A DNA stretch of 64,000 bases from Bog-159 sp963707465 (GCA_963707465.1 CAVPQK010000011.1:682001-746000), one strand, 5' to 3'; numbered from the stretch's first letter, positions 27,283-35,471 are shown. The notes: generated by a model not told the origin, from the letters alone. A program made the numbers and translations.

Positions 27283-27325
27283 ATTATCAAACTTTAGTGC
27301 GTTATTGTCAAGTATATTAACGCAC
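27283..27325 (-). promoter_or_regulatory. dnaK promoter with HAIR-like HspR operator and a second inverted repeat
   Basis: Minus strand: TTGACA (27311-27306), 17-base spacer, GATAAT (27288-27283). Overlapping the -35 box, CTTGACA-N7-ACTAAAG (27312-27292) matches the HAIR consensus CTTGAGT-N7-ACTCAAG at 11 of 14 positions. A perfect 8-bp inverted repeat, GTGCGTTA (27297-27304) and TAACGCAC (27318-27325), brackets the -35 region. No CIRCE sequence is seen. Confidence 0.72.
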
Positions 27326-27338
27326 ATACGTAAACCAT

Positions 27339-27728
27339 TTATTTCCAATCGGCTAGCGCCGCCAGGGCACGGTCGAGCAGCACTTGCTGGAGTGCCGGAT
27401 GTCCGTCCAGGGGCGGTGTGACGCGGATTTCAACATTCGGGTAGGTTTGCGCCAGTTGTTCCACAATCGCCGGTAGGTCGCGTTGCAGGTGAATACCCAA
27501 CGTCAGGAAGTATGGGACCACCAGGATTTTTCTCACGCCGGACTCGGCCAGGCGCGCGACTGCCTCGGCCAAGTCGGGCTTGGCTTCCAGAAAGGCGGTC
27601 TCCACGTGGGCAAACGATCCGGCGGCTGCCGCGGCATCCGCCACCATTTTCACCGCTTCGTTGGCGGATGGGACGCTAGAACCGTGCGCAAAGATGACAA
27701 TTCCGTTGCTCACCGCTACTATGAGCAT
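27339..27728 (-). CDS. CbiX/SirB-like sirohydrochlorin chelatase family protein
   Basis: A 129-residue protein from ATG 27728 (the frame continues to 27761). The opening IVIFAHGSSVPSANEAV and the central KILVVPYFLTLGIHLQRDLP segment, with the metal-binding His in AHGS and a second in GIHLQRD, match the short single-domain CbiX/SirB chelatases that insert cobalt or iron into sirohydrochlorin. No siroheme or cobalamin genes are adjacent. It points away from the small plus-strand gene; the two start codons are only eight bases apart, so one start is probably misplaced. Confidence 0.75.
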   Translation of the reverse strand: MLIVAVSNGIVIFAHGSSVPSANEAVKMVADAAAAAGSFAHVETAFLEAKPDLAEAVARLAESGVRKILVVPYFLTLGIHLQRDLPAIVEQLAQTYPNVEIRVTPPLDGHPALQQVLLDRALAALADWK

Positions 27729-27736
27729 AGCAATAT

Positions 27737-27901
27737 ATGTTAAGAAGACTGTTGGTGGCACTGGTCGGCATGGCGATGGGTGGACTTGCCGGACTGGGCG
27801 TTGCCTTGATGGGCGCGGGAAACGTGGCGATTATCCTGGGCGCGGCCTTGGGCGGATTGGTGTTTTCGATCGGCGCGCCGCGTATGGGTGGGGCCGCGTA
27901 A
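27737..27901 (+). CDS. Small hydrophobic glycine-rich protein
   Basis: A 54-residue frame (MLRRLLVALVGMAMGGLAGL...) ending at TAA 27899-27901. It contains two hydrophobic stretches with GxxxG-like spacing (GMAMGGLAGLGVALMGAG and ILGAALGGLVFSIG), resembling glycine-zipper membrane peptides. It lies 26 bases before the zinc-ribbon gene on the same strand. No ribosome site is visible, and the start is crowded by the divergent chelatase, so the call is tentative. Confidence 0.4.
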   Translation: MLRRLLVALVGMAMGGLAGLGVALMGAGNVAIILGAALGGLVFSIGAPRMGGAA

Positions 27902-27927
27902 TCGTAATTGAAAAACGGAGGAACTTT

Positions 27928-28356
27928 ATGGCATTCTGTCCGAGTTGCGGCGCCGCAGTCGAGGGCCGCTATTGCGCGAAGTGCGGGACGGCGGTGGACC
28001 CCGCCGCGCCCACAGCCGCGCCAGTTGTGGTATCCGCTGCCGGTCTGCCGGAGAATACCGCGGCGGCTCTTTGTTACCTGTTGGGACTCCTGACCGGGAT
28101 CATTTTCCTGGTTCTGGAGCCCTACAATAAGAACAAGCTGATCCGCTTTCACGCGTTCCAGTCGATCTTCATGCATGTGGCGCTGATCATCGTCTGGGTT
28201 GCGCTGCGCGCGATTCTACCATGGGGGATGTGGTACATGATCACCCTGATCGATCTGGCGTTCTTCGCCCTGTGGATCTTCATGCTGCTGCAGACGTACC
28301 AGGGGAAGAAGATCGTGTTGCCGGTGATCGGCGAGCTGGCGGCCAAGCAGGCGTAG
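27928..28356 (+). CDS. Zinc-ribbon plus DUF4870-like membrane protein
   Basis: A 142-residue protein after a strong GGAGG site. The first 25 residues form a zinc ribbon (FCPSCGAAVEGRYCAKCGTAV, two CxxC knuckles). After a Pro/Ala linker come three hydrophobic helices (ALCYLLGLLTGIIFLVLEPY, SIFMHVALIIVWVALRAI, LIDLAFFALWIFMLLQTY). The N-x-x-K-L-I-R-F-H-A-F-Q-S motif between spans one and two is characteristic of DUF4870-like proteins. The function is unknown; it is presumed an inner-membrane protein with a cytosolic zinc ribbon. Confidence 0.85.
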   Translation: MAFCPSCGAAVEGRYCAKCGTAVDPAAPTAAPVVVSAAGLPENTAAALCYLLGLLTGIIFLVLEPYNKNKLIRFHAFQSIFMHVALIIVWVALRAILPWGMWYMITLIDLAFFALWIFMLLQTYQGKKIVLPVIGELAAKQA

Positions 28357-28368
28357 ACTCTTGCGGAT

Positions 28369-28917
28369 TCAAGCGGCGCTGAAACCGCTCTTGGCCGCCT
28401 TCTGAGCGGAGTACACCAGGTCCCGAAATACCGCTGCCTCGTAGCAGGACTTCGCCCCACGCTTCTTAAGAATTTCTGGGAGGACCGTCTTCACGTCGCG
28501 GTAGACGGCCAGTAACTGTCTCATTTCGGGTTGCCGATCTTCGCCAACGAGAGCGTTGGCGATTTCTCTGAGTACACCCTTGGGCCTCCCGCCGTGACTA
28601 TAGACGTCCGATCCGGCCAGATCACCTAAAGACTTTAGAACGCGCCGGTGATCCTTCTCGAAAACACACCAGGTATGCTGCTTCGGATTCCGATACGAAG
28701 CCATCACGGTAAGCCCCAGTTCGAAGGGCATATTCATACGGGGGGTCTGGGGACGGCGAAGATCCAGTTCCACCCGCGAAAGATCGTGAAACGAATACTG
28801 GCAACCGAGGACCAGTTCGATTATACGATCCAAGCGCCGCTCTCCTCCGGGCAATTCAAGCGCAACTCGGGGAATTAGCCCGAACGAGCACACCCCCGCG
28901 ATATAGGCGACGTACAA
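28369..28917 (-). CDS. TIR-like predicted nucleotide-binding protein, N-terminus cut by an amber codon
   Basis: A 182-residue frame from TTG 28917. RRLDRIIELVLGCQYSFHDL, SRVELDLRR and TPRMNMPFELGLTV match, from memory, a family of TIR-/nucleoside-deoxyribosyltransferase-like proteins often paired with a small HTH protein. Such proteins normally begin with VFxNFPYDxxFxPLY. Here the same frame upstream reads PWVFLNFP, then TAG at 28938-28936, then NPQFVPLYVAYIAG. The conserved Tyr codon appears to have become a stop. Either a shorter protein starts at TTG 28917 or the gene is dead. A role in defence or abortive infection is inference only. Confidence 0.6.
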   Translation of the reverse strand: MYVAYIAGVCSFGLIPRVALELPGGERRLDRIIELVLGCQYSFHDLSRVELDLRRPQTPRMNMPFELGLTVMASYRNPKQHTWCVFEKDHRRVLKSLGDLAGSDVYSHGGRPKGVLREIANALVGEDRQPEMRQLLAVYRDVKTVLPEILKKRGAKSCYEAAVFRDLVYSAQKAAKSGFSAA

Positions 28918-28972
28918 CGGTACAAACTGCGGATTCTACGGGAAGTTGAGGAAAACCCAAGGCGCATGAGGC

Positions 28973-29176
28973 TCACTGCGTGCGGGGTCGTCTGCGATCA
29001 TCGCGTCCGTTTCTTGGCGTGCTTGTCTTGCTCAGCCGCATGCGCTTTTGCCGGAAGTGCTCCTCCATCATGCGATCTAGCTCTTTCTGCCGTCGGGCCG
29101 AAATTCCCAACACGGCTGCCACCTCGGCGTCGCTTGGGAATTTGCCGCTAACTACTATGGGCTGGCGCTTCGGCAT
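28973..29176 (-). CDS. Small HTH-like protein upstream of the TIR-like gene
   Basis: A 67-residue basic protein with a good ribosome site (GAGGAG, six bases before ATG 29176). The segment FPSDAEVAAVLGISARRQKE reads as a helix-turn-helix, with DAEVAAVLGIS as the first helices, and the tail is Arg-rich. Its stop (28975-28973) overlaps a possible GTG start for the downstream TIR-like gene, suggesting coupled translation. It may be the antitoxin or regulator of the pair. This is a prediction from size, order and the HTH-like sequence. Confidence 0.6.
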   Translation of the reverse strand: MPKRQPIVVSGKFPSDAEVAAVLGISARRQKELDRMMEEHFRQKRMRLSKTSTPRNGRDDRRRPRTQ

Positions 29177-29191
29177 AGGTTGCTCCTCTCT

Positions 29192-30232
29192 CTACAGCAT
29201 ACCCCAGCGATCCAGCACCTCGTCCATCTCTTCCCGGATCCGGCTGCGCGCATCCGCGCGCTCCTGGCCGCGCATGAGCAGTTCGTCGTAACGCGTGTGG
29301 CGGTGTCGCACCCAGGCGCCCACCGCAAGAGCCAGGGCATGGTCGTCGAGGGCACGGCCGGCAGCCGAACGTCCCACGCGTCCGCTGCCGCGTGCGGCAG
29401 TGTGGGCGGCGATGCCGCGGGCCTCCTCGGGCGGACAGCCGGGGTATAAGGCGCGAATTCTCTCCGCCATCCGCGCGGCGAGTTCGACATCCTCGACCTG
29501 CCTTCGCTCAGCATCGCGCACTTGCCGGGCGGCCCGCAGATCGGCATCGGCCAGGCACTCCTCCTCGGCCTTTTCGAGAGCTTGGGACTGCACCAGCACA
29601 CCCTGGCGTTCGTAGCGTCCGCGCGAACGGCTGAACCGCACCACCACCGCCCACAGGCCGCTGTGCTTGGTGGCGCGGCGCGTCAAGGCGGCATCGCCGC
29701 TTTCCAAATAGACCAGGTGGTCGAGGTCGGCGCATTCCAGGCACAGCGCCTGGTTGCCCTGCATGGTGAGCAATTCTCCCTTCCACAATTCCCGCTGGCA
29801 CTCAGAACACTTGGATGCCTTTACGATGGAGAACACGGTGGGCGGCGCCGCCGCGCTGACTTTGTCCCGCAGCTTTTCCGGCTTTTTCTCCGGTAGTTCC
29901 GGCGAGATAAAATGCCGGCGGAAGGCCTGCTCCAGCACGGGAAACTGGCTGGCGGTGTGGTGTTTTGGCGGCCTGGGGATGAAGGGCGCGTGCGGCGGCA
30001 GATCCTCGCTCCGCAGACCGCGTTGGGCCGCCCACTGCTGGACTTCGATCACCTTCAGTAGCTTTTCCGGGCTGCCCTGCACGATTTCGTCCAGGTACTC
30101 GACACGACCGTTGTGCCATGCCTGCACGTTCTGCAGCAGGTTGATGCCGGTGAGAACATCGATGAAGCTGACATACTGATGATCGGCCAGTGACGCCTCC
30201 GCGGCGGTAGTGACTCGAGTGACCAGGTCCAT
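29192..30232 (-). CDS. DUF2293 domain protein
   Basis: A 346-residue soluble protein. An N-terminal helical region is followed by a four-cysteine zinc-finger-like segment (SKCSECQRELW...ALCLECADLD, around residues 142-170) and a conserved C-terminal half: FSRSRGRYERQGVLV, then a Glu/Arg-rich helix, YPGCPPEEARGIAAHTA and ARGSGRVGRSAAGRALD, typical of DUF2293. The function is unknown; the cysteines and basic helices suggest nucleic-acid contact. It lies 15 bases upstream of the HTH-like gene and may be cotranscribed with it. Confidence 0.82.
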   Translation of the reverse strand: MDLVTRVTTAAEASLADHQYVSFIDVLTGINLLQNVQAWHNGRVEYLDEIVQGSPEKLLKVIEVQQWAAQRGLRSEDLPPHAPFIPRPPKHHTASQFPVLEQAFRRHFISPELPEKKPEKLRDKVSAAAPPTVFSIVKASKCSECQRELWKGELLTMQGNQALCLECADLDHLVYLESGDAALTRRATKHSGLWAVVVRFSRSRGRYERQGVLVQSQALEKAEEECLADADLRAARQVRDAERRQVEDVELAARMAERIRALYPGCPPEEARGIAAHTAARGSGRVGRSAAGRALDDHALALAVGAWVRHRHTRYDELLMRGQERADARSRIREEMDEVLDRWGML

Positions 30233-30373
30233 AGCTACTATTATGATTGAGCCATGCGCGCCTCAGATTTACGCCCAGCCTGGAGCCAGCGCCGCGGAGC
30301 CGCTGTTTCAAATTTGAATGAACTCTGGCGCGCCGCTCCGCGTTACTCCCATAGGGAAAAGGCGGGGAACACG

Positions 30374-31267
30374 TTGCAGCTAATCATCGACAAAGTCGGC
30401 AAACTCTATGGCGGCAAAGTATGGGCGTTGCGGAATTTCAGCCTGGAACTGCGGCCGGGCGTGCTGGGGCTGCTGGGGCCGAACGGCGCGGGCAAGACCA
30501 CGCTCATGAATATCATCGCCACCATTACGCGCGCGACCGAAGGGACGGTGACCTGGAACGGCGCCGATCTTAAGCGAGAGCCCGACGCGGTGCGGGCCGT
30601 GCTCGGCTATCTGCCGCAGGATTTCGGCGTGTATCCCAACCTGAACGCGGTCGAGTTTCTGGAATACTTCGCCGCGGTCAAGGGACTGGACGCGGCAAGC
30701 GCTCGCCGGCGCATTGACGAATTGCTTCAACTGGTCAACCTGGCCGACGTGCGCAAGCGGCCATTGGGTGGTTACTCCGGAGGCATGCGCCAGCGCATCG
30801 GCATCGCGCAGGCCCTGCTGAACGATCCGCAATTGCTAATTGTGGATGAACCCACCGCGGGCCTGGATCCGGAGGAGCGCGTGCGCTTCCGCAATCTGCT
30901 CTCGGACCTTTCCGGCGACCGCATCGTGATCCTGTCGACCCACATCGTGTCCGACGTGGAAGCCACCGCCACGGACATCGCCCTCATTTCGGGAGGCACG
31001 CTGGCGGCTCACGCGCCGCCCGAAGAGTTGCTCCGCGCAGCCGAGGGCTGGGTTTGGGAATGGGTGATTCCAAGCGCGGAGCTGAGCGCCGCCAAGCAGC
31101 GCTATCTGATCAGCGGCACCGTGCGGCGGGCGGATGGCGTCCACGTACGGCTGCTGACGGAGTGCGCGCCGGCAGGCGCCGTGCCGGTGGCTGCCACGCT
31201 GGAGGACGCGTATCTGCACTGTCTCTCCACTCACCGGGCCCAACTTGCGGAGGTGGCCGCGAGATGA
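30374..31267 (+). CDS. ABC transporter ATP-binding protein
   Basis: A nucleotide-binding subunit of about 297 residues. Walker A GPNGAGKTT, signature YSGGMRQRIGIAQAL and Walker B LLIVDEPTAGLDP are all intact, and HIVSDVE contains the switch His. I prefer the TTG at 30374 (preceded by AAGGCGGGG) because the in-frame ATG at 30254 lies only 21 bases from the divergent DUF2293 start and would add a non-conserved basic leader. The stop overlaps the permease start (ATGA). The pair is an ABC-2 exporter of unknown substrate. Confidence 0.85.
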   Translation: MQLIIDKVGKLYGGKVWALRNFSLELRPGVLGLLGPNGAGKTTLMNIIATITRATEGTVTWNGADLKREPDAVRAVLGYLPQDFGVYPNLNAVEFLEYFAAVKGLDAASARRRIDELLQLVNLADVRKRPLGGYSGGMRQRIGIAQALLNDPQLLIVDEPTAGLDPEERVRFRNLLSDLSGDRIVILSTHIVSDVEATATDIALISGGTLAAHAPPEELLRAAEGWVWEWVIPSAELSAAKQRYLISGTVRRADGVHVRLLTECAPAGAVPVAATLEDAYLHCLSTHRAQLAEVAAR

Positions 31268-32829
31268 CGCGCGGCCGCGTTCTTTATCACTTGGCTCGTG
31301 CCGATTTTCTGGAACGCGTCCGAAGGTACGGTTTCCTGTTGACCCTGGCGTTTGCGGCCGGCCTCGCCTTTCTCACTTACTCGGGGAACATCTCCCTGGA
31401 ATTGGGTGAATACCGCGGCGTCTACAACTGCGCCTGGGTCGGAAGCATGATGACGCTGGTCTCGACTACGTTCATTACCTTGGCCGGCTTCTACATGGTG
31501 AAGAACACCATCGCGCGCGACCGGCAGACGCGCGTGGGACTGGTGTTGGCGACCACGCCGATGAGCAAGAGCCTGTACACGCTGGGCAAAGCGCTCAGCA
31601 ACTTCGCGGTGCTGGCCGCGATGGTTGGCGTGCTGGCCGCGGCGGCTGCGATCCTGCAACTGGCGCGCCCGGAGGGAGCCGGCTTCGAACCGGGCAAGCT
31701 GGTGGCGCCATTCATCTGGGTGGCGCTGCCGGCCATGGCCATGACCGCGGCGGTCGCGGTGTTGTTTGAAACCTTGCCGGTGCTGCGCGGCGGCGCGGGC
31801 AACGTGATCTATTTCTTCGCCTGGGCGACCTACCTCGGCTTGAGCGGAGTTACGGGCGCAAACGACTACCTGGGACTCGGCTTCTTCATGCGCAATATGA
31901 CGGCTGCGTTGAAACTGGTCGATCCGTCGCACCGGGAGGATCAATTCACGTTCCAGGCCGGACCCATCGTGCACACGACCAAAACGTTTCTATGGAACGG
32001 CGTGGACTGGACTCCGCAGGTGCTGCTGGGCCGGTTGCAATGGGTCGCGATTGCCATCGGGATCGCCTGGCTGGCCGCGCTGTTCTTCCACCGGTTCGAT
32101 CCGGCGCGCGAGACTTGGCGGCGCCAGAAGGCGGCTCCTGAACCTGAGGAGAATCGTCCCGGCGCCCACGGGTTGCCGTTTGCCCGCGCGGCCGCCGTCC
32201 AATTGACACCCCTGGCGCGGTCGGAGCGCGGCGGCGAGTTCGGGCGGCTGGTTCTCTCCGAGTTGCGTCTGATGCTGAAAGGGCACGGCTGGTGGTGGTA
32301 CCTGGTTGCGGCAGGGTTGTTCGCGGCCAGTCTGGCTGTGCCGAATGCGCAGGCGCGGCAGGCGGTCGCGGCATGCGCCTGGCTCTGGCCGGTGCTGATC
32401 TGGTCGCAAATGGGCGCGCGCGAAGCCCGCTATGACACGCAGAAGCTGGTGTTTTGCTGTGCGCACGCGTTAGACCGTCAATTGCCCGCGGTCTGGGCCG
32501 CGGGGGTCGTGGTGGCGATCGCGACCGGCGGCGGGCTGGGGATTCGTTTGCTGATCGGCGGCGATTGGCCCGGTTTCGGCGCGTGGTTGGCGGGGGCGCT
32601 GTTCGTGCCGACGTTCGCGCTGGCGCTGGGTGTCTGGAGCGGGTCGAGCCGGCTTTTCGAGGCTGTGTACACGCTGTGGTGGTACGCCGGCCCCATGAAC
32701 CATGTGCCCGGAGTGGACTTCATGGGCATGTCCCGCTGGCAGTTTGGGACGCCGTTCTATCTGCTGGCTGTACTGGCGCTGCTGGTGGCGGCGTACTTCG
32801 GAAGGCGGAGCAAGCTGGGCTATGCGTAG
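31264..32829 (+). CDS. ABC-2 type transporter permease
   Basis: A 521-residue membrane protein starting at ATG 31264, which overlaps the ATPase stop. Two blocks of hydrophobic spans are separated by a hydrophilic section at about residues 280-335 (RFDPARETWRRQKAAPEPEE). The first block has FLLTLAFAAGLAFLTYSGN, MVKNTIARDRQTRVGLVLAT and TPMSKSLYTLGKALSN, typical of ABC-2 permeases. The C-terminal block includes MNHVPGVDFMG. It probably forms a homodimer with the upstream ATPase. The substrate is unknown. Confidence 0.8.
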   Translation: MTRGRVLYHLARADFLERVRRYGFLLTLAFAAGLAFLTYSGNISLELGEYRGVYNCAWVGSMMTLVSTTFITLAGFYMVKNTIARDRQTRVGLVLATTPMSKSLYTLGKALSNFAVLAAMVGVLAAAAAILQLARPEGAGFEPGKLVAPFIWVALPAMAMTAAVAVLFETLPVLRGGAGNVIYFFAWATYLGLSGVTGANDYLGLGFFMRNMTAALKLVDPSHREDQFTFQAGPIVHTTKTFLWNGVDWTPQVLLGRLQWVAIAIGIAWLAALFFHRFDPARETWRRQKAAPEPEENRPGAHGLPFARAAAVQLTPLARSERGGEFGRLVLSELRLMLKGHGWWWYLVAAGLFAASLAVPNAQARQAVAACAWLWPVLIWSQMGAREARYDTQKLVFCCAHALDRQLPAVWAAGVVVAIATGGGLGIRLLIGGDWPGFGAWLAGALFVPTFALALGVWSGSSRLFEAVYTLWWYAGPMNHVPGVDFMGMSRWQFGTPFYLLAVLALLVAAYFGRRSKLGYA

Positions 32830-32846
32830 GACCGGCCCATCAGGCG

Positions 32847-33137
32847 TTAAGACCGGCGGGCAAAGCGGCGCAGCCGGAAGATTTCCACCAGCGCGATGTA
32901 CACGTTCAGGATTCCCAGGCCGCTGACGGCGCCGCGCAGGTAGGCGTTTTCCCAATACAGGCGCCACTCGGGGGCGAGCGAAGAGAAGAAGCTCCGTTCC
33001 CAAAATTCCGACCAGGGAAAGACCGCGAGAAAGATCCCGAGCTCCATGCAGAATACGATGAAGATCAGCGCCGCCGCGATGTGGTACCAGCGATAGCGGG
33101 GAACCTCCGGGGCGGGGACCGCGATGGGCTCCGTCAC
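32847..33137 (-). CDS. Small two-span membrane protein
   Basis: A 96-residue protein from GTG 33137, which overlaps the rnhB stop (GTGA), so it is translationally coupled to rnhB. Two hydrophobic helices are visible (WYHIAAALIFIVFCMELGIF and YLRGAVSGLGILNVYIALVE), with a conserved-looking FPWSEFWERSFFSSLAPEW loop between them. I do not recognise the family. The coupling to a housekeeping operon argues that it is a real gene. Confidence 0.65.
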   Translation of the reverse strand: MTEPIAVPAPEVPRYRWYHIAAALIFIVFCMELGIFLAVFPWSEFWERSFFSSLAPEWRLYWENAYLRGAVSGLGILNVYIALVEIFRLRRFARRS

Positions 33138-33841
33138 GAGGCGGCTCCCAGTTCCGCGAATAGATCCAGTTGCGCTCCTGCCCATGGGTCGAAATCCACC
33201 GGAAACAACGCGCGCGCGCGCACCGGTTCAAAGCTCAGCCGATGCAAAGGCGTCGGCCCGTGCTCCTCCAGCGCCCGCGCATGTTCCGGAGTGAAATAGC
33301 CTTTGTGGCTGGCTAGGCCGTATTGCGGGAAGATCTCGTCCCAAACGCGCATGCGCTCGTCGCGCCAGACCTTGGCGACGATGGAGGCGGCCGCGATGGC
33401 GTGACACTGCGCGTCGCCCTTGATCAACGGGCGTTGGGGAGTGGGGAGCGACAACGGCATGGCGTCGGTCAAAAGAAAATCCGGCGCGGGCGTGAGACGC
33501 GCGACCGCGATTTCCATGGCCATCCGGGAGGCCTGGTAGATGTTGACCCAGTCGATGGTGGCGGCGTCCACGGCCGCTACCGCCCACGCCACCGCCCGCT
33601 CGCGTATGCGCGCGGCAAGCACCGTGCGGCGCTCCGGCTCGAGTTGCTTGCTGTCGTTCAAACCGCGGACCGGGCGATCGGGTGAAAGAATCACCGCGGC
33701 AGCCACCACGGGTCCGAACAAGGCGCCCCGGCCCACTTCGTCCACGCCCGCTACCGCCTGGAATCCGCGCGCGCGGAGTTCGCGCTCCAGCGTCCCTTCG
33801 CAACGGAAATGCGCGACTGGTCCCGGATTCCGCGGCCTCAC
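33134..33841 (-). CDS. rnhB: Ribonuclease HII
   Basis: A 235-residue RNase HII, which removes RNA from RNA-DNA hybrids and misincorporated ribonucleotides. The first catalytic pair is in VAGVDEVGRGALFGP, the third acid in LLTDAMPL, and HAIAAASIVAKVWRDERM is the conserved helix with the last acid. ASHKGYFTPEHARAL is also family-typical. The start is GTG 33841 with AGAGGG upstream, and this start region is part of an 18-base dispersed repeat. It follows rplS closely, a common bacterial arrangement. Confidence 0.93.
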   Translation of the reverse strand: MRPRNPGPVAHFRCEGTLERELRARGFQAVAGVDEVGRGALFGPVVAAAVILSPDRPVRGLNDSKQLEPERRTVLAARIRERAVAWAVAAVDAATIDWVNIYQASRMAMEIAVARLTPAPDFLLTDAMPLSLPTPQRPLIKGDAQCHAIAAASIVAKVWRDERMRVWDEIFPQYGLASHKGYFTPEHARALEEHGPTPLHRLSFEPVRARALFPVDFDPWAGAQLDLFAELGAAS

Positions 33842-33858
33842 GGGGTGCCCTCTGGGCC
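33841..33858. repeat. 18-base dispersed repeat copy at the rnhB start
   Basis: CGGGGTGCCCTCTGGGCC is identical to 9947-9964 inside addB. Here it spans the GTG start and ribosome-binding area of rnhB in the rplS-rnhB gap. Confidence 0.6.
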
Positions 33859-33866
33859 AGGCTCCA

Positions 33867-34214
33867 TTACTGGCGTTCGCGCAAGCGGGCGGCCTTGCCT
33901 TTCAGGCCGCGCAAATAATATAACTTGGCGCGCCGCACGCGTCCGGTGCGAACGACGTCGATATGATCGATGACCCGGGCGTGGATGGGGAAAATACGCT
34001 CCACGCCCTGGCCGAAGCTGACCTTGCGCACCGTGATGCTCTCGCCCATGCCGGTGTTGTTGCGCGCAATCACCGTGCCCTCGAAGGCCTGCAGCCGTTC
34101 CTTGTCGCCTTCCTTGATCTTCACGTGGACGCGAATGGTGTCGCCCGGCCGGAACTCGGGAGTGTCGCTGCGCTTGTTCTTGTTAATTACTTTTGTCAAC
34201 AGGGAATTGGTCAT
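33867..34214 (-). CDS. rplS: 50S ribosomal protein L19
   Basis: A 115-residue L19. FRPGDTIRVHVKIKEGDKER, LQAFEGTVIARNNTGMGESI and TVRKVSFGQGVERIFPIH are diagnostic, as is the basic tail AKLYYLRGLKGKAARLRERQ. The length is normal. It follows trmD by 40 bases within the conserved ffh-rpsP-khpA-rimM-trmD-rplS-rnhB cluster. Confidence 0.98.
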   Translation of the reverse strand: MTNSLLTKVINKNKRSDTPEFRPGDTIRVHVKIKEGDKERLQAFEGTVIARNNTGMGESITVRKVSFGQGVERIFPIHARVIDHIDVVRTGRVRRAKLYYLRGLKGKAARLRERQ

Positions 34215-34254
34215 TTCAAATCCTAATTTTCTATTCTAGCGTGTTCCCGCTCCC

Positions 34255-34968
34255 TTACGGTCGCGGCTCGGTTATGGTCGCGGCTGCGTACGCCATGAGA
34301 TCCGGGCGCAGGCGCGCGGTCTTCTCCAGCGCGGCCCGCCGCCGCCAGCGGCGGATTTCTTCGTGATTTCCGCTCAACAGAACTTCCGGCACTTTCCACC
34401 CGCGAAACTCGGCGGGGCGCGTATATTGCGGGCAATCCAACATGGCGCCCGCATGTCCGCCATCCTGGAACGACTCGAATACGGCGGACGATTCGTTGCC
34501 CAGCACTCCCGGCAGCAGGCGCGCCACGGTGTCCACGACCACCGCAGCGGCCAACTCGCCGCCGCTCAACACATAATTGCCGATCGACAATTCGTCGTCG
34601 GCCAGATGCTCAGCCACGCGCTCGTCCACTCCTTCATAGCGCCCACAGATCAATAACAAGTCCGCCAGTCCGCTGTACTCGTTGGCCGCCTTCTGATCGA
34701 ACAGCCGGCCCTGCGCCGAGAGCAGGACCGTTTTTCCGGACCGGGATATCGATTCGACCGCCGCGAACAGAGGCTCCGGCTTGAGCAGCATGCCTTCACC
34801 ACCCCCAAACGGCCGGTCGTCCACGGTCTTGTGGCGGTCGCTCGTCCAATCCCGCAGGTTGTGTATGCGAATCTCAACGGCGCCGGTGTCGCGCGCGCGC
34901 TTGATCACGCCATGCGCGAAGGGTCCCTCAAAGAACTCCGGGAAGATCGTGAGCACATGAAAAATCAC
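34255..34968 (-). CDS. trmD: tRNA (guanine-37-N1)-methyltransferase
   Basis: A 237-residue TrmD, which makes m1G37 in tRNAs to prevent frameshifting. The SPOUT trefoil-knot sequences are visible: LLICGRYEGVDERV and LSIGNYVLSGGELAAAVVVD. The N-terminal MIFHVLTIFPEFFEG, DDRPFGGGEGMLLKPEPL and C-terminal VPEVLLSGNHEEIRRWRR are also typical. Its ATG overlaps the rimM stop by four bases (ATGA), implying coupled translation. Confidence 0.98.
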   Translation of the reverse strand: MIFHVLTIFPEFFEGPFAHGVIKRARDTGAVEIRIHNLRDWTSDRHKTVDDRPFGGGEGMLLKPEPLFAAVESISRSGKTVLLSAQGRLFDQKAANEYSGLADLLLICGRYEGVDERVAEHLADDELSIGNYVLSGGELAAAVVVDTVARLLPGVLGNESSAVFESFQDGGHAGAMLDCPQYTRPAEFRGWKVPEVLLSGNHEEIRRWRRRAALEKTARLRPDLMAYAAATITEPRP

Positions 34969-35471
34969 GCCTGGTACAGTTCCTTCAATCCCGCGGGCAA
35001 ATCCACCACGATGCGGCGCGCTTCCGGCTCAATGGCCACGCAAATCGCGCGCACGAACGGAATCAGCAGCCCGCTTTCGACTTCCAGCACTCCGGAGCCG
35101 CCGGCATCCTGAAGCCCGGTCACGCGGCCCAGGGATGCCCCGCCTTCCCGCTCCACCACTTCACATCCGATCAAATCCGATTCGAAATACTCGCCCGGCT
35201 CGACACTTATGCGATCGCCGCGCGGCACGCGCACTTCGCACCCGCTCAGCCGCTCGGCGTCCGACATGGTATCCACGCCGCGGAATTTCAAGATCAGCCG
35301 GTTATCGTGGAACCAGGCCGACTCCACTTCGCGCCACGAGCCTTCCGGATAGAGGAAGACCTCGCGCAGGCTTTGATAGCGCTCCGGCTTGCTGAACGAG
35401 ATGGCCGTGACTTCCCCGCGAATGCCACGCGCACGACCCAGTAGGGCCAACGTGACCCAATCGTCGTCCAT
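34965..35471 (-). CDS. rimM: Ribosome maturation factor RimM
   Basis: A 168-residue RimM, which binds S19 during 30S maturation. The N-terminal barrel has LALLGRARGIRGEVTAISFS and KPERYQSLREVFLY; the C-terminal PRC barrel has YFESDLIGCEV, LGRVTGLQDAGGSGVLEV and LIPFVRAICVAIEPEAR. It overlaps trmD by four bases and follows the KH-domain gene by four bases. Confidence 0.97.
   Translation of the reverse strand: MDDDWVTLALLGRARGIRGEVTAISFSKPERYQSLREVFLYPEGSWREVESAWFHDNRLILKFRGVDTMSDAERLSGCEVRVPRGDRISVEPGEYFESDLIGCEVVEREGGASLGRVTGLQDAGGSGVLEVESGLLIPFVRAICVAIEPEARRIVVDLPAGLKELYQA

Noticed and set aside
25478..27421. A 647-codon open frame opposite dnaK
   Set aside because: It is antisense to dnaK, has a His/Arg/Leu composition typical of a GC-rich shadow frame, and has no ribosome site.
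30254..30373. Upstream ATG start for the ABC ATPase
   Set aside because: It lies 21 bases from the divergent DUF2293 start, encodes a non-conserved basic leader and has no clear ribosome site.
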